A DNA stretch of 64,000 nucleotides from Phanerodontia chrysosporium (Eukaryota; Basidiomycota; Agaricomycetes; Polyporales; Phanerochaetaceae), in NCBI GenBank assembly GCA_001910725.1, contig MJGA01000005.1, positions 992,001 through 1,056,000 of the forward strand. The letters are read 5' to 3'. The notes beneath the pieces are model-generated. The model was given only the letters and a program-made list of their open reading frames with translations. It ran no database searches and was not told the origin of the DNA. A program made the position numbers and the translations under genes. Positions 47,232-58,708 of the stretch are shown here, one piece after another; the stretch's first letter is position 1; each line of letters begins with the position of its first letter.

Positions 47232-48272
47232 ATGCCCACGCTCCCGCTCCGCACGCTGCTCGCACGGGTCTCTACCATCGGACGAAGTGCGTCTCGCCCG
47301 TACGCAGTGTCTGCTGCGATGTGGCTCATTTGGGGTGCAGGACACCACAGGACGCCTGTACCCGCGTGGATCCAGAGGCGCGATATGGCTGCTGAGAATA
47401 CGAACAGGACGTACAACGCCCGCGAAGAGCGCAGATGGAACAGGGTGCGTGTGCAGTCCGGGCTTTTCCACTTAGGCGGGGGGTGTGAATCTGCGTTTGG
47501 GGTTGTGCAGCTCGCGGACTCGATGACGCACTTTCATGACTACTTCAAGGCGGAATGTGAGTGACACGCTTCGCGCAAGCGGCGACTCTTCTCACTATGT
47601 CGCACAGTCAACGCAATCTACGAGGTACGCCATCCCCTCGCCGAGCACCCGTGAGCCTCGAGTGCCAGCGCGCGCCCCCAGATGGCCGACGGCTCGTTCA
47701 ACAACCGCGGGATGAACCTGCGGATGTACCTCTCCGCTGCGGGCGAGCTCCGGAAACGTGCGTCCCACGCCCGCCCGAATTGCCTCTCCGTCCGGCGGCG
47801 CGCTGAGCGTGACCCCCACACAGACCTGACCGTGCACCACACGATCGAGGAGCGCCACATCTTCCCCGTGCTCGCGCGGCGCATGCCCGCGTTCCAGAAC
47901 GACGAGCGGCACATCAAGAGCCACCACGCGATCCACGACGGTGCGCCCCGCCCCCTTCGCTGCGCGTGTGCAGTGTGTGTAACTTTTTGGTGGCGGCTGA
48001 TGTCGGTGGCAGGCCTCGACAAGCTCGGCGCGCTCATCGCAAAGTGGCTCGCGGAGCCGTCGGCGTACGACCCGCAGGAGATGCGGGCGTGCCTAGACGC
48101 CTGGCGCGAGGTGCTCTTTCGCCATCTCGACGAGGAGGTTCGGTCTCGTTGCATGTCCGACGGTTTCTTCTGACGTTTCGGTCCTGATTTTTTTTTGCAG
48201 GTTCAGGATCTGCGCGGAGAAAATATGAAGAAGTATTGGACGCTGGAGGAGGTGGACAGGATCGTGATGTAG
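47232..48272 (+). CDS. hemerythrin HHE cation-binding domain protein
   Basis: Seven exons (47232-47444, 47511-47556, 47608-47624, 47682-47757, 47824-47940, 48013-48137, 48201-48272) join exactly to 221 residues. The four-helix di-iron ligands are visible: MTHFHDYFKAEFNAIYE, HHTIEERHIFPVLARRM, IKSHHAIHDGLDKL and LFRHLDEEVQDLRGENMKKY. The role is probably O2/NO or iron binding; these proteins are common and poorly characterised in fungi. From 47232 an Arg-rich, acid-free N-terminus (MPTLPLRTLLARVSTIGRSA) precedes MAAENTN at 47385 and could be a mitochondrial presequence; if not, translation starts at 47385. Exon 3 has only 17 nt. No frame breaks. Confidence 0.88.
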
Positions 48273-49726
48273 CGGACGTGCACCGGTACGTGGAGGCTCG
48301 CTCTGCCATGCGAGCAATTTGGAGCAATCTGATTTGTCTTTTGCGTTGACGAATAGATATGTAGTTATTTACTGGAGTATGCAGCCCTACGGTGTGCTTG
48401 CGATATCCTTTTAACCACCATCGACTGTTGTTCACCCTGGCCCGTGTCATTGACGAAGAGGTAACTCGTTCGGTGGATAGGATCGTCCTGAACACCGACT
48501 ATTCAATGCACTGAGATTTTCACTGACAGTGTTGCCTCTACATTGTCACATGAGTGGGCGAACTCTGGTTACTTACACCTCGCGATCGTCAGAACCCCCT
48601 CGAGCTGAGCCCACCAGCAGTACGATTGACTTTGACTGCTCCACGATTGCGACAGCTGACTGGCGTGTGCGATGGCAGTCCTGTGTATGTCGCGTACGCT
48701 TCTCTGTCAGATAGCCTATTGCACCAGCACTGCTGTGACTTTGGACGATATTTTCGATGTCGAATGCACTCCGCCCCGCCGCCGCCACCCTGGATGTGAC
48801 CATGCACTCTTGACAGCCCTCCTTGCTATCCTAAGGAATATTGCGCAGCAGCCTAGCACCCTGTTTCCGTGATCTGTTACGGTGTGCTCGATCCTAGTCT
48901 GGAATTTCGAGAGAGGAGGCCGCAGACTGGATGAATTGCAAGTCGGGCGCCTCACGGCTTTATTGCGTGGGCTCCTCTCTCCACGAACAGCCACCGCCAA
49001 TCCCGCCCTGCCCCTTTCCAGCTCTGATTGCCTCCTTGGAGTCGCGCCGATCAACGTAGAGGACAAGCGCGCTCTCAAACGGCGTCGGCGACGGAAGTAA
49101 ACGCAGAATCTGCATCGCCCCCTCGAGCAAACCAAGCATGCACAAACGACCCTCGGCGGCCGACGTCTTCGTCCAGCGTGCTGCGGGACTCCTCGTTGCA
49201 CATGTGTACTGGTGATCGCGCGGCGACGACGAGCTGCGCAGGATACGTTCTTCGGGAGCGAGATGCTGTGCCGGAACCGTCGAGCTCTTCTTGCGCACGG
49301 TCGACTGCCGGGCGTCGTGCTCAAGATGAATCACGCACGGGCTCAGACTCACTCGTGCATCATCACTTGCATGCCGGCCGAGCAGCGGCCGCGGCAGCAC
49401 GCAAGGTCGGTCTGCTGCTATCTCTCGCTGATGCGCGCCGCATATTCGTTGTAACTTAGTTGTCGTCGGTGCTGCGCGCCATCCGATCTCCCGGAAAGGA
49501 CGACGGCGACCATTCTTTGCTGCGAACAGCCCTTTTGCCCCTCTGGCCTCCAAGCGGATCGAGACGCTCAACTGCCAGGTACGCTGATCGAGGCGGCGGT
49601 AGCTTGCTAGCCTGCTCGCCCGCGGAATGCCCACCCCCTGACTCCGACTTATAAGAAGGCGACTCGCTCACGCGTGCTGAACCTAGTATCCCCTTCCCCT
49701 CCTTCTCCCCCCAGTGGGCCGCAGCG
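48273..49726. other. 1.45-kb intergenic region
   Basis: Mostly chance ORFs. A minus-strand open frame at 49634-48960 has a fairly protein-like end (GLLEGAMQILRLLPSPTPFE, SALVLYVDRRDSKEAI), but I recognise no family and find no splice partners. A TATA-like TTATAAGA at 49649-49656 precedes the MFS gene by 70 bp. Confidence 0.35.
49649..49656 (+). promoter_or_regulatory. TATA-like element of MFS gene
   Basis: TTATAAGA 70 bp upstream of the ATG at 49727; position suits a core promoter. Confidence 0.45.
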
Positions 49727-52014
49727 ATGTGCATCTGGCTCTACCGCACCATCCGGAGGAAGCAGCGCCAGCGTCGCGCGGCGCAGGCAGATGCTGGCGG
49801 GCAGCCGGCAGCGACGGAGCCTACACCCCAAGCGACCCACTCCTCGCAGTCGACGGCGCAGTCGACCCCCGCGCTGCAACACGAGGCAGCTGCCGCGCCG
49901 TCAGGGAGCAAGTGGCACATGAGCTCAGAGACAAAGTGGAACCTCGTCCTGCTCGGTGCGCTCGCTTTCCCGGTCTTCTCGAGACCTTGGACTACACCGG
50001 TAAGAGAACACGCTTCACGTGTCGGCCGCATCTCACCGGATGCATGGACAGTGGTCGCGACCGCGCAGGTACACATTGCCGTAGGTTGCATCACCATGCT
50101 TGACACGGAAGCACACTAATGGAGGTTGTTACTCAGTCTGTGTTCAATCGGCTTGATCTGCAGAGGTACGCCTCCCGTGTCTCAATGTCGCCAAAGCACT
50201 GGCTTATCGTGCCGTGACCAGTTACATCGGCACGGTGTACCTCCTAACTTCAACCGTGTTCCTGCCGCCTTTTGCGTCAATTTCAGACATCTTTGGCAGG
50301 CACTGGGCCTTGCAGCTCGCCCTGCTGCTGTTCATGGTCGGCAGTGCCATCAGCACGGGGGCGCAGAATATGGCGACTATGCTCGTCGGCAGAGGTATCG
50401 CTGGAATCGGTGCAGCAGGGCTTCTTGCTGTGAGTATCTGGTCACTTTTGCTGAGCCGTCAATCACTAAGGTGAACCTTAGGTGGTCCGTATCGTTCTCA
50501 CAGACTCCGGCTCTCTCAACACGACAAATTGGCAGCAGGCCATCCTATTCGTCCTGTACACCGTCGGGTACTGCCTTGGCCTTTCATTGGTGGAGAACTC
50601 ATCACGGTCTCATTCCGTTGGATCTTCGCCATCAAGTACGTTGTCATTGAGTTTTAACTCGTGCCGCTAACATCGAACGTGCATAGCTTGCCATGCTCTG
50701 CTGCCGCTATGGTTCTCGCGTTTCTACTCCTTCGCACGCGCGCAAAAGGCAGCCAGCCGTCCAAGAGGCTGCCAACATCGGTGTCTACGCAAGAGACTTT
50801 CTTAGACAAGCTGCTGCGCGTCGACTGGGTCGGCGCCGCGCTCTTCATGGCGGGCGGCATCCTCGTCCTACTCGCGCTGAACTGGGGCTCCAACGAGAAA
50901 TGGAAGCAGGGGAAGGTCATCGCGTGCTTCGTCGTCGGCGGCATCGCTATCGTCCTGTTTCTGGCATGGGAATACTTCCTCGAGCGCGAGGAGGTCGCCG
51001 CGCGCCCCGCATCGAGCCGCCTGCGCGCGACGGACCCGATGATCCCGCTCGAGCTGTTCAGGTCGCACGACATCTGCATCGTCATGTACGGCACGTTCGT
51101 GTCCGGCATGATCATGCTCGTCATGTTCTACTTTGTCGCCATCTTCTTCGTCATCGTCACGAACCTGTCGGCCACAAGTGCGGGTGTGCAGCTCATCTAC
51201 TTCGCGCCGGGCCTGGTGCGTGCCTTCCTCTGTTGTTCAGGTTCGCCCTCTGACGTGTCTGCGATAGGGTGGCGGCAGCTTGATCGCCATGCGTGTCACC
51301 AAATGGTTCAGGCAGCCGAGGTATCCCATCTGGCTTGGCGGTGCTGTTTCTAGTGTGGCCGTCGGGCTCATATCCATGGGTATGAACGAGAACAAGCAAA
51401 ATCTCGTCAACGGCTTCATGGTCATGGCCGGCGTCGGCACTGGCTTGGTGATCGCCCCGTACGCCATCCAGGCGCGCTTCTCGCAACCGGCGGAGCGCAA
51501 CGCCATCGTCTCTGCACTTACCCTCTTCGTACGTCGCATTTTACTCTTGGTGGGGGCCCTCCTGAAATCCTCCTCCTAGTTCCGCTCCTTTGGCGGCACC
51601 GTTGGCCTTGCGCAGTGCGCGGCCGTGCTGAACGGCAAAGTGAACAGCTACATCCGCAACCTCATCGCGGACGGCACGCTCACCGCGGCGCAGGCGAAGT
51701 CGATCGCCGCTGCGTCCTCCGCGGGGCTCGACTCGCTCGACAGCATCAACGCGCTCCCGCCCGAGTTGCAGACGCTCGTGCGCGACGCGTTCCGCGACGG
51801 CTCGCGCTGGGCGTTCATCTCGCTCGTGCCGTGGTGCGCGCTCGCGTTCGTCGTCTCGCTCGCGCTCTCCAGGATCCCCGACGGCGACCGCGGCGTGGCG
51901 CACGCTCCCGAGACGCCGAAGGAGCCCGCGTTGCACTACGATGCGGCGGAGAAGGACGCGAGCTCGCCCGACCTGAGCAAGGTCCAGGATACGGCGGGCG
52001 AGAAGCGTGTGTAG
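49727..52014 (+). CDS. MFS drug:H+ antiporter-type transporter (DHA2-like, two frameshifts)
   Basis: Plasma-membrane major-facilitator transporter of the 14-span multidrug/toxin-efflux type. The cytosolic Gln/Ala-rich N-terminus is followed by WNLVLLGALAFPVF-LETLDYTVVATAQVHIA (the LDxTIV-like motif of the DHA2 family), SYIGTVYLLTSTVFLPPFAS, motif A ISDIFGRHWAL, GRGIAGIGAAGLLA, GYCLGPFIGGELITVSFRW, LFMAGGILVLLALNWGS, GMIMLVMFYFVAIFFVIVTN, NGFMVMAGVGTGLVIAPYAI and FRSFGGTVGLAQCAAVLNGK. About ten exons, some tiny (VVATAQ, SVFNRLDLQ). Frame breaks near 49980 (FPVF to LETLDY) and 50580 (GYCLG to PFIGG) are each cured by one C. Substrate unknown; the neighbours do not form a biosynthetic cluster, so general detoxification is likely. 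Confidence 0.85.
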
Positions 52015-52775
52015 AAGCGACATCCTGCGGAGGCGTGTTTATGACAGGACGAACTTCATTATGATCTGCAATGATACTGTACCCTTACGGTAAGCTAATT
52101 ATTCAGCGAACCTTACGGTCCGTCTTTGGTGCATTGTCATCCATACTGCATGTGTACGCTTGCGAGTGGGAGACTATGCGAACCACTTGCAGAACATACA
52201 AAGCAATGATACACTGAAGGGAATATTCAAGTTATTATTCCAACACTCCTCGAACGGATTCTTCACGCGAGCTTGTCTGACCTAAGCGAGATTCAGAACA
52301 CATGGGTGAGCAATCGCAACGTGTGGTTGGTTAGATGGTGGTTCGGGAGATAGTGGTCAGCGGAGTTCAGCTGTTCACACTCCGTTTACCCACCCCCGAC
52401 GCCGCTGGCGCCCCTTCCTTCCCCAACGGGCCGGTTCGCGAGCCTACAACAAATGTGGGCAATGCTCCAGCCAGGGTCTGCATCCGTCCCAAGTACTGTA
52501 TCTTGCCATGACAAGTCAGAAAAACGTAGAATATATTCCGGTGTATACTTACTGTGCACATTATTTAGGCCCCCCTCCACCCCTGTTTTTCTCAGGAAGT
52601 TCGTTGTCGTTATACACTTGTATGCTCGCGTGTAGAAACTATATCGAATCATTTGTACAGAGTTGTCAATGCGAAGTACAGCATTTCATCGTCCGTCATG
52701 CACCGATAACATGTTTGCCCGCGATTAATAATGCAGAAAATGGGGCCATGTTACGTCTACGCTCCTTGCCCCCGA
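52015..52775. other. convergent intergenic region
   Basis: AT-richer 761-bp stretch between two 3' ends; UTR sequence most likely. No genes seen. Confidence 0.4.
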
Positions 52776-53991
52776 CTACACCTTCACATCCTCGAACCGG
52801 TTCTTCTCATCCATCTGCACGACCGGCATGCCAGTATAGCCTTGCACGCGCTCATCACGCGTGTTGTACAAGGGAAGGGCACTCTGCGGCGGCTGCGTCT
52901 CGTTCGGGTACCCAGCGCCGGGGTTCCATCCGGCGGACGGCGGGCCCCACTGCTGGCCTGCGGGCTGTTGCGGAGGTTGCTGATAGAACTGCGACGCGCC
53001 GGGGTCGCTGGGCGGGTAGGCGAGGGACTGATGGGTTTTTTTAAGAATGACACACATAGATAGGGACGAAGAGCTCGCTCATCGAAGGTACTTGTGCGCC
53101 AGGCTGAGTAGATGGACGGTGCAGGGCCAGGAGGAACAGTCACCGCGATTTTCTGTCCGACGATGAGCTCCATGTCAGCGCGTTTTGTGCGTCAGAAGCA
53201 CTCACGATGCTCTTGCTGACAATTCCGGGCTGCTTCATCCTCAGCGTCGGGTACGGTGCGCCAGCGGGACGGACAGCCTTGTCCTCTGCCTCCCACTGCT
53301 GCAGCATCTGGTTCACCGCGGCCTTGCCATTCGACTTCCATATCTTCATGGGCATGAAGAAGAGGAACATGAGCGCAACCCAGACGGCCAGCGCGATGAG
53401 GCGGGCCTTCCACACGCGGTCGAAACCGCCCCAGTGGAAGAAATGGTGATGGTCATCATCGTCCTTGTCTTCAGGGTCTTCGGGCAGGTGGGGGATGACG
53501 AGGTAGTACGTAGCGATGGGCACGCCAATGACGGATCTGAGGCTTCGGTGAACATCGAGGTACTGAGAGAGTGTGCGTTCATTCTTACGCGAAGCTCAGG
53601 AGCAGCCATATCCACTCGAGACCATTCTTGTAATACTGAGAGGCCTTGCGAGTAATGGCAGGGATGCGTGCAGCCCAAACATCATCTGCGAACTAAACGG
53701 GGCCAGCTTGAATACAATCAGGTCAACAGAAATAAGGCACTCACGAAGCCCTTCAGCTCGTAAGGAACTGCGACGTCAGGTTCCTGGTGGGGAACATAGC
53801 GCTAGTTGGTTCACACATTGGTATACGAACTAGAAACGCAGTATTGGGCCGGAGCACTCACCAGAATAAAACTATTAGGTACTCCGACAACGACCTGAGG
53901 CGCCACAAACGGTGGGACAGCCTGTTGATACGTTGCTGTTTTGAACTCTTGTCTGTCTGAACGGCTGTTGACCTTGCGGGGCGTAAGACAT
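52776..53991 (-). CDS. unrecognised membrane protein with two predicted spans
   Basis: Exons read ATYQQAVPPFVAPQVVVGVP, EPDVAVPYELKGF, FADDVWAARIPAITRKASQY, a first span LEWIWLLLSFASVIGVPIAT, a His/Asp-rich loop (EDPEDKDDDDHHHFFHWGGF), a second span ARLIALAVWVALMFLFFMPM and AAVNQMLQQWEAEDKAVRPA. The C-terminus is Pro/Gln/Tyr-rich (YPPSDPGASQFYQQPPQQPA, ENKNRFEDVKV-like end). I do not recognise the family. The first exon appears to be MSYAPQ (53991-53973) followed by a very short 37-nt intron, and the splice structure between 53215 and 53030 is not resolved: KIA, PGAQ and SLAYPPS blocks lie in different frames and may be micro-exons. Ends at a stop at 52776-52778. Confidence 0.55.
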
Positions 53992-54415
53992 GTCGTGCTA
54001 CCCTGTGAGATAGAATATGGCCCAAAAACTCGAACGTCGTGCTTCGCTGAGAAAGCGACGAAAATACACGGGAAAAGTCGAGCCAGCCGACTTAGTGAAG
54101 GAATGTAGACCCGCTGGGGGAGACGATGGAGACGACGACGCAGTTTTATACGAAACGAGGAGGGGGTCGTGTCTATCATGATGTTGGCTATGTGGGTTAC
54201 AACGCTTGATGTAGGACTGTTCTGACTAGAGCTAGTGAGACACCGCTCATCAATGATATATAACCTGGACTAGGATTCCGCTGATTGTGCCAGCTGTTGA
54301 GCGAATGCGCAGAGGTGAATTGTGAACCTATGTTGGTAGCAGGGGATGCAAGTGGGGCATGGTGAGGTTGTGAGGTGAAGCCGGACATGATACCATTGCA
54401 CTGTTAATAGCCCAA
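53992..54415. other. spacer between two minus-strand genes
   Basis: Promoter/leader of the membrane-protein gene and 3' flank of RMT2. No coding signal. Confidence 0.4.
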
Positions 54416-55884
54416 TCAAAGGGCACGCATCTTCGCAACAGGTAGCCTGTAGAATCGTCTGCTGAAGTACTCCCGGGTGTTGCCCCATCGTTCAGCACTG
54501 CTGTCGAAGACGTCAACGTCGCTCCACTCGACGTCCATGCCCACTTCGGCGAGATGAAGCTCGGAGACGTGTGTGTACACGTCGTAAAACATCGCATCTG
54601 AAACGATCATAATGAGGTTACGAGGAGCGGGAAGATCATCGTGAAGACGCGTACTTGTAGCGCCGAGGCCGTGGAAGAAGCTGAAGCGCGACTCAGGCCC
54701 AGAGAGAAGGTCTGGCACATGGTTGAAAAATCTTTGGAGCTCTATGAAGTGTGAGATAGCGCTCTGAAGGTAGTATGCACCAATACCTTGATAGTCCTCT
54801 GAGAAAGTGTCGGTGTAGACGACATCAAAGCCGCCGACCGTCATGATCTCTTCACTCTCGATGACATCTTGCCATTTACCCTCCAGAATCTTGACTCCTG
54901 GCTTCTCGTACCATCCAGTCGCCTTCATGTGTGCAAGGACGTCTGGATGGGCCTCGATGATTACATGTTGCGACGGCCTGACGGGCAAGTTTTGAAATAG
55001 CGTGTCAATCTGGTGCAAGTTCTATGAGCCTGGGACACCGATGTTAGATGTAAGACTGACAATACCGAGGCCGAAGCCTACGTTCAGCACCTTGAGACCG
55101 TCATCGAGGTTCTCATGATCACTGCATAGCTTTTTGACTGTTTCTTCCACTTTATACTGCATTATTTCAGCGGCGGACGCACGGAGACGGTGCATAGACT
55201 TACTGATAGGGCGCTCCCAGCCCATCATCACGCCAACCTCTTCACCGTCTGCATTCACGACACAGATCTCCTGACCGTGCGCGTCCTTCCTGTATTGCAG
55301 AGGCGCCTCGAGGTATGCGTCGGTGGACCCGGCTGCAGTGAAGTCGGTGGCCTTTAAGACCAGCGCAAGAGGCGAGTCTGCTGCAGGGCCTTTTGAGGAG
55401 AGGAGTGCCAAGAGCAGCTCTGAGCAGCAAAGTCAGTGGCGTCTTTGACAGTATGAAACCACTAGGGCACTCACCTGACCGAATCCCCGCGTCGCGGATA
55501 CAGGTGTATATAGATTCATTGTTCATGGACAAAGCAATATCTCCCGCGCTGTTGCGCAGATTGTCGACTACGCCCCGCAAAGTAGATGATCAGTTCACGG
55601 TGGACCTCCAAGGAGATGCAGCAGGACGCACCAGCATTCCACACTGCGCCCTCCTCAATCAAGTACCGTACGAGCTCCTCGTTCTCGACGTACGCAGCAG
55701 CATGCAACGCAGAGGTGCCCTCATCGTCTTGGAACCACAGCGGCGCGCCGGCATCGACCTGCGCCTTCACGACCTCGAACGGCGCGCGGTTGAGGATCGT
55801 CTCGATGAGCCGTGTGCCAAATTCGGTGGCCTCTGCGAGGTCTGCGGCGGTGTCCATGTCAATGACTTCTGCTTTGGGGTCCAT
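54416..55884 (-). CDS. RMT2: protein arginine N5-methyltransferase Rmt2
   Basis: Fungal delta-N-methyltransferase; in yeast it methylates Arg in ribosomal protein Rpl12. The N-terminal ankyrin-like part (TILNRAPFEVVKAQVDAGAP, GTSALHAAAYVENEELVRYL, NSAGDIALSMNNESIYTCIR) is followed by ELLLALLSSKG, a beta domain (STDAYLEAPLQYRKDAHGQE, GVMMGWERPISKSMHRLRAS) and the SAM-binding fold: VLNVGFGLGIIDTLFQ (motif I), HVIIEAHPDVLAHMKATGWY (post-I), GFDVVYTDTFSEDYQGIGAY and SRFSFFHGLGATSTRLHDD. It ends FYRLPVAKMRAL. Four exons; introns start GTGCGT, GTGAGT and GTCAGT. The start at 55884 (MDPKAEVIDMDTAADLAEAT) is chosen over 55986, whose extension looks unlike protein. About 410 residues, as expected. Confidence 0.95.
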
Positions 55885-56298
55885 GTCGATAAACCTCGGG
55901 CTCGGTATGGAGGAGCAGTAGACGAAATTTCTGAGCCCGGAGTCGGAGTTCGGACATCTCGGGCGCAGGCGCATCAAGCGCATCACACAATGGCGCCATG
56001 CCAGCGCTTAATCGTGTAATGGATGTTGGGTCGTTGTTGCGCGTAGTTGACTTTTATACAATCTCAATACATGTAATGTTTGTACAGCGAATGTATGTAA
56101 TGAGGCGACCCGTTGTCTACCGTCTAGTTCAATTGCGTGGAGAGAATGAGCGTCCGTGTGAAATGAGAGTGAGTAGCTAGCGAAGAGCGTGCAAAAAGAT
56201 GTGAGGATCCTATGACAGTCAGGTATTAAGCTGGTGGATATCATACGTGCGTGGTAAGTAGTATCCTAGGTACCCAGAATGTGAAGAACGGGATTAGA
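55885..56298. other. spacer between RMT2 and the FLC-type gene
   Basis: AT-richer non-coding DNA; promoter of RMT2 and 3' UTR of the upstream minus-strand gene. Confidence 0.4.
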
Positions 56299-58708
56299 TT
56301 ATGAAGATGGTGGCGGATTGTCAGACGACTGCCGCCAGCTCTGCCGCGGTGTCGTGTACATCGACTCGCCGCTCGGTGTGACGGGAGTGACGCCACCATG
56401 GGATGCCAGCGAAGACGATGGGGGTCGTGAGTGGTGGAACGACCAGCGATGTGGAAGCGGCTCGCCCAAGGTTGTTGTTGTCGTCGAGGTTACGCGAGAG
56501 TGCTCGCTTGGCGGATCGCTGAAGTGGCTCATGGTAGTGGCTGGGGAGAACGCGGACGCAGTTGTCGGCGTGTGCGTCGGCTCGGGGTTCTCAGGACGAC
56601 GGTAGTACGTCGATGACGTCGGCGTGACTGAGGCCTTCTCCGCGTCCTGCTTGGTCTCGAGCGAGGGTTCTGAACCGTTTCCGTTAGCCAGCGTCGTGTC
56701 ACTGACAATCGAGCGCTGACGTTTGAATGGCAGCAGCCACCGGATAAGACGCCACACCCCGAGATTCACGAGCACGTTGAAGAACATGAGCACGACGGCA
56801 AGCGACCAAATGACAGCGGCGACGATGCCGATGGCCACACGCGGGATGGCATCGAGCCCAATGGAGATACCGAACGCGATGGTCAGGCCGGTGCAGACGA
56901 TGCGCACCACGGCCAGCGTGCCCCACAGGAAATCGGCACCACGCGTGCGGTACGGCTTGAGCACGAGGAACACGCCGAACAGCAGGAACTCCGTGATCAG
57001 GATGATGATCGCTTGCACCATGCCGTGCTTCTCGCCAAACGCAACAACGAGGGTCTTGACAAGAATAGCCACGGCAAGAGCGACGATGAAGTAGAGCCGC
57101 TCGAGGCGCAGCGGTGACGTGAAGGGCATGAGCGAGGGCGACTGGATGGGATCCTCGACTTCTCGTGTACGGAGGTAGCGCGAGAGTAAAGCAGGGCGGA
57201 AGATGAAGAGGATGGGTATGCCGACAGCAAGCAAGACGTAGAGGAAAAGGAAGACCGCGAGCAGGTCCGCCAGCCATGAATCGCCTAATGTCCACTGATA
57301 GAAGGCGAAGATGAACACGGGTGTGAGGCAGACCAGGGCGGTGCGGAAGAGCCATGCCCGCGCGAACGATGGGTAGCGGGCGATGGCCTTGTTGAGTTCA
57401 GGACCCTTGCGCGCGCCCCACTTCGTGTGGCGTGAAAGCCCGAGCAGAAGAAGCCAGGCGACACCGAGCAGGAACAGGACGATCGCGGTCAGTGAGAGTA
57501 CAGTGAAGAACACGCTCATGAAAGCGTTGTCGGTCTCAATGCCGAGAAGGCTGACATAGATAGGAATGCCAGCCTGGAGCGTGTTTGAGGATCCCTGCGT
57601 CACAGTGGCGACGTCTGGACCGCCAACAAGCACCTGCGGAGTATGCTGCGCGGCCGGGAGTGTGCCGTTGCTAGAGATGAACGCCTTGAGGTTGATCTGC
57701 GATAGGGCACGTACACGCGCGAGGAGGGATTCCGGGATGACCCAGTTGTTATTATTGTATGGACTGAGCTTCCTGTTGACGAGAGAGATGGCGGAGTCTC
57801 CAGAATCCGACTGCGCAACGCTTCCGCCAGTGAGACGGCGCATATTGTCGATCGACTTCTGGATTGAAGAGGAGTCGGATTGGCTGAAGAACCCAAGTGC
57901 CCACGCAAAGTTGAGCGCATAGGCACGATAGACTGAGGGGTAGTTCAGGCCGAATAGCGCAGAGGCGGCAATGGATTGGAAAAGGTAGATGACGTCGAGA
58001 AAGCGCACCGGCGCGAGAGAGTCGGGTCGGAAATACGAATAGAAGACTGCGGACGCCAGTGCTAAAAATGCGATGCCGCCCGTCGCCCACTCTGCGCCTG
58101 TCTGACGGGCGGACCACCCGTTAGACAGCGTCGCCTGCACGCACGCGCGAACCTTGCCAGTGCCGACTTCTGTGAGCGTCAGCTGCACGTAAGCCTCAAG
58201 GTCAGGGATCTTGTATGCTATCTCAGGGAGGAGATGGGACACATCAACCGCGGGTGGCAGTGTTATTGAGTCTGCTCCGGTGAAATTGTAGGTGGGCAGG
58301 GGGCAGAGGGCTCCCTGGAGGAGGGAGCAGAGGTCGATCGTGCGGTTGAATGGTCGCATGCCATAGACGTTCACGAAAAGATTCGCGGATACATTGACGT
58401 TGGGGAGCTGCGAAGGGGTGAGTGTGGGCCACGACGGATGCAAATGGGGTACTTACGACACTGGCGGCTGAAACATTGAAGGAAACGGACGCGTTGCGCT
58501 GGAAGTAGACGACGTCGAGCTGCTCAACGAGCAGGCTTTCGGGCGGCGAACAATAAGATACGGTCGAAGTGACTGTCTAAGTTAGTCTCGGGAGCTTATT
58601 CAGTAAAGTCTGAGACTTACACAACCTGTTCTCATGCGCCTGGACGAAAGAGGGTAAGAGGAAGGCGAATGTAATAAAGAGTCGCGACCGGGCGACTGAG
58701 AAGAACAT
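56299..58708 (-). CDS. TRP/FLC-like multi-span membrane protein with ML-like domain
   Basis: Fungal TRP-like family (Flc/Spray/Pkd2 relatives) implicated in calcium and FAD transport and wall integrity. Three exons (58708-58621, 58572-58457, 58407-56299) give 770 residues. The signal peptide is MFFSVARSRLFITFAFLLPS-FVQA. The ML-like lumenal domain follows (STVSYCSPPESLLVEQLDVV, NVSANLFVNVYGMRPFNRTI, DLCSLLQGALCPLPTYNF; paired Cys), then about nine membrane spans: GGIAFLALASAVFYSYF, VIYLFQSIAASALFGLNYP, VLSLTAIVLFLLGVAWLLLL, LLAVFLFLYVLLAVGIPILF, LYFIVALAVAILVKTLVVAF, IIILITEFLLFGVFLVLKPY, WSLAVVLMFFNVLVNLGVW. The cytosolic tail is Ser/Thr/Pro-rich (TSTTTTTLGEPLPHRWSFHH). Clean frame throughout. 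Confidence 0.92.

Noticed and set aside
46598..47416. 272-aa minus-strand open frame
   Set aside because: Arg/Ala/Gly-rich chance frame overlapping the start of the hemerythrin gene; no known motif.
48960..49634. 225-aa minus-strand open frame ending with protein-like sequence
   Set aside because: No family recognised, Arg-rich front and no neighbouring exons; kept only as a note in the intergenic entry.
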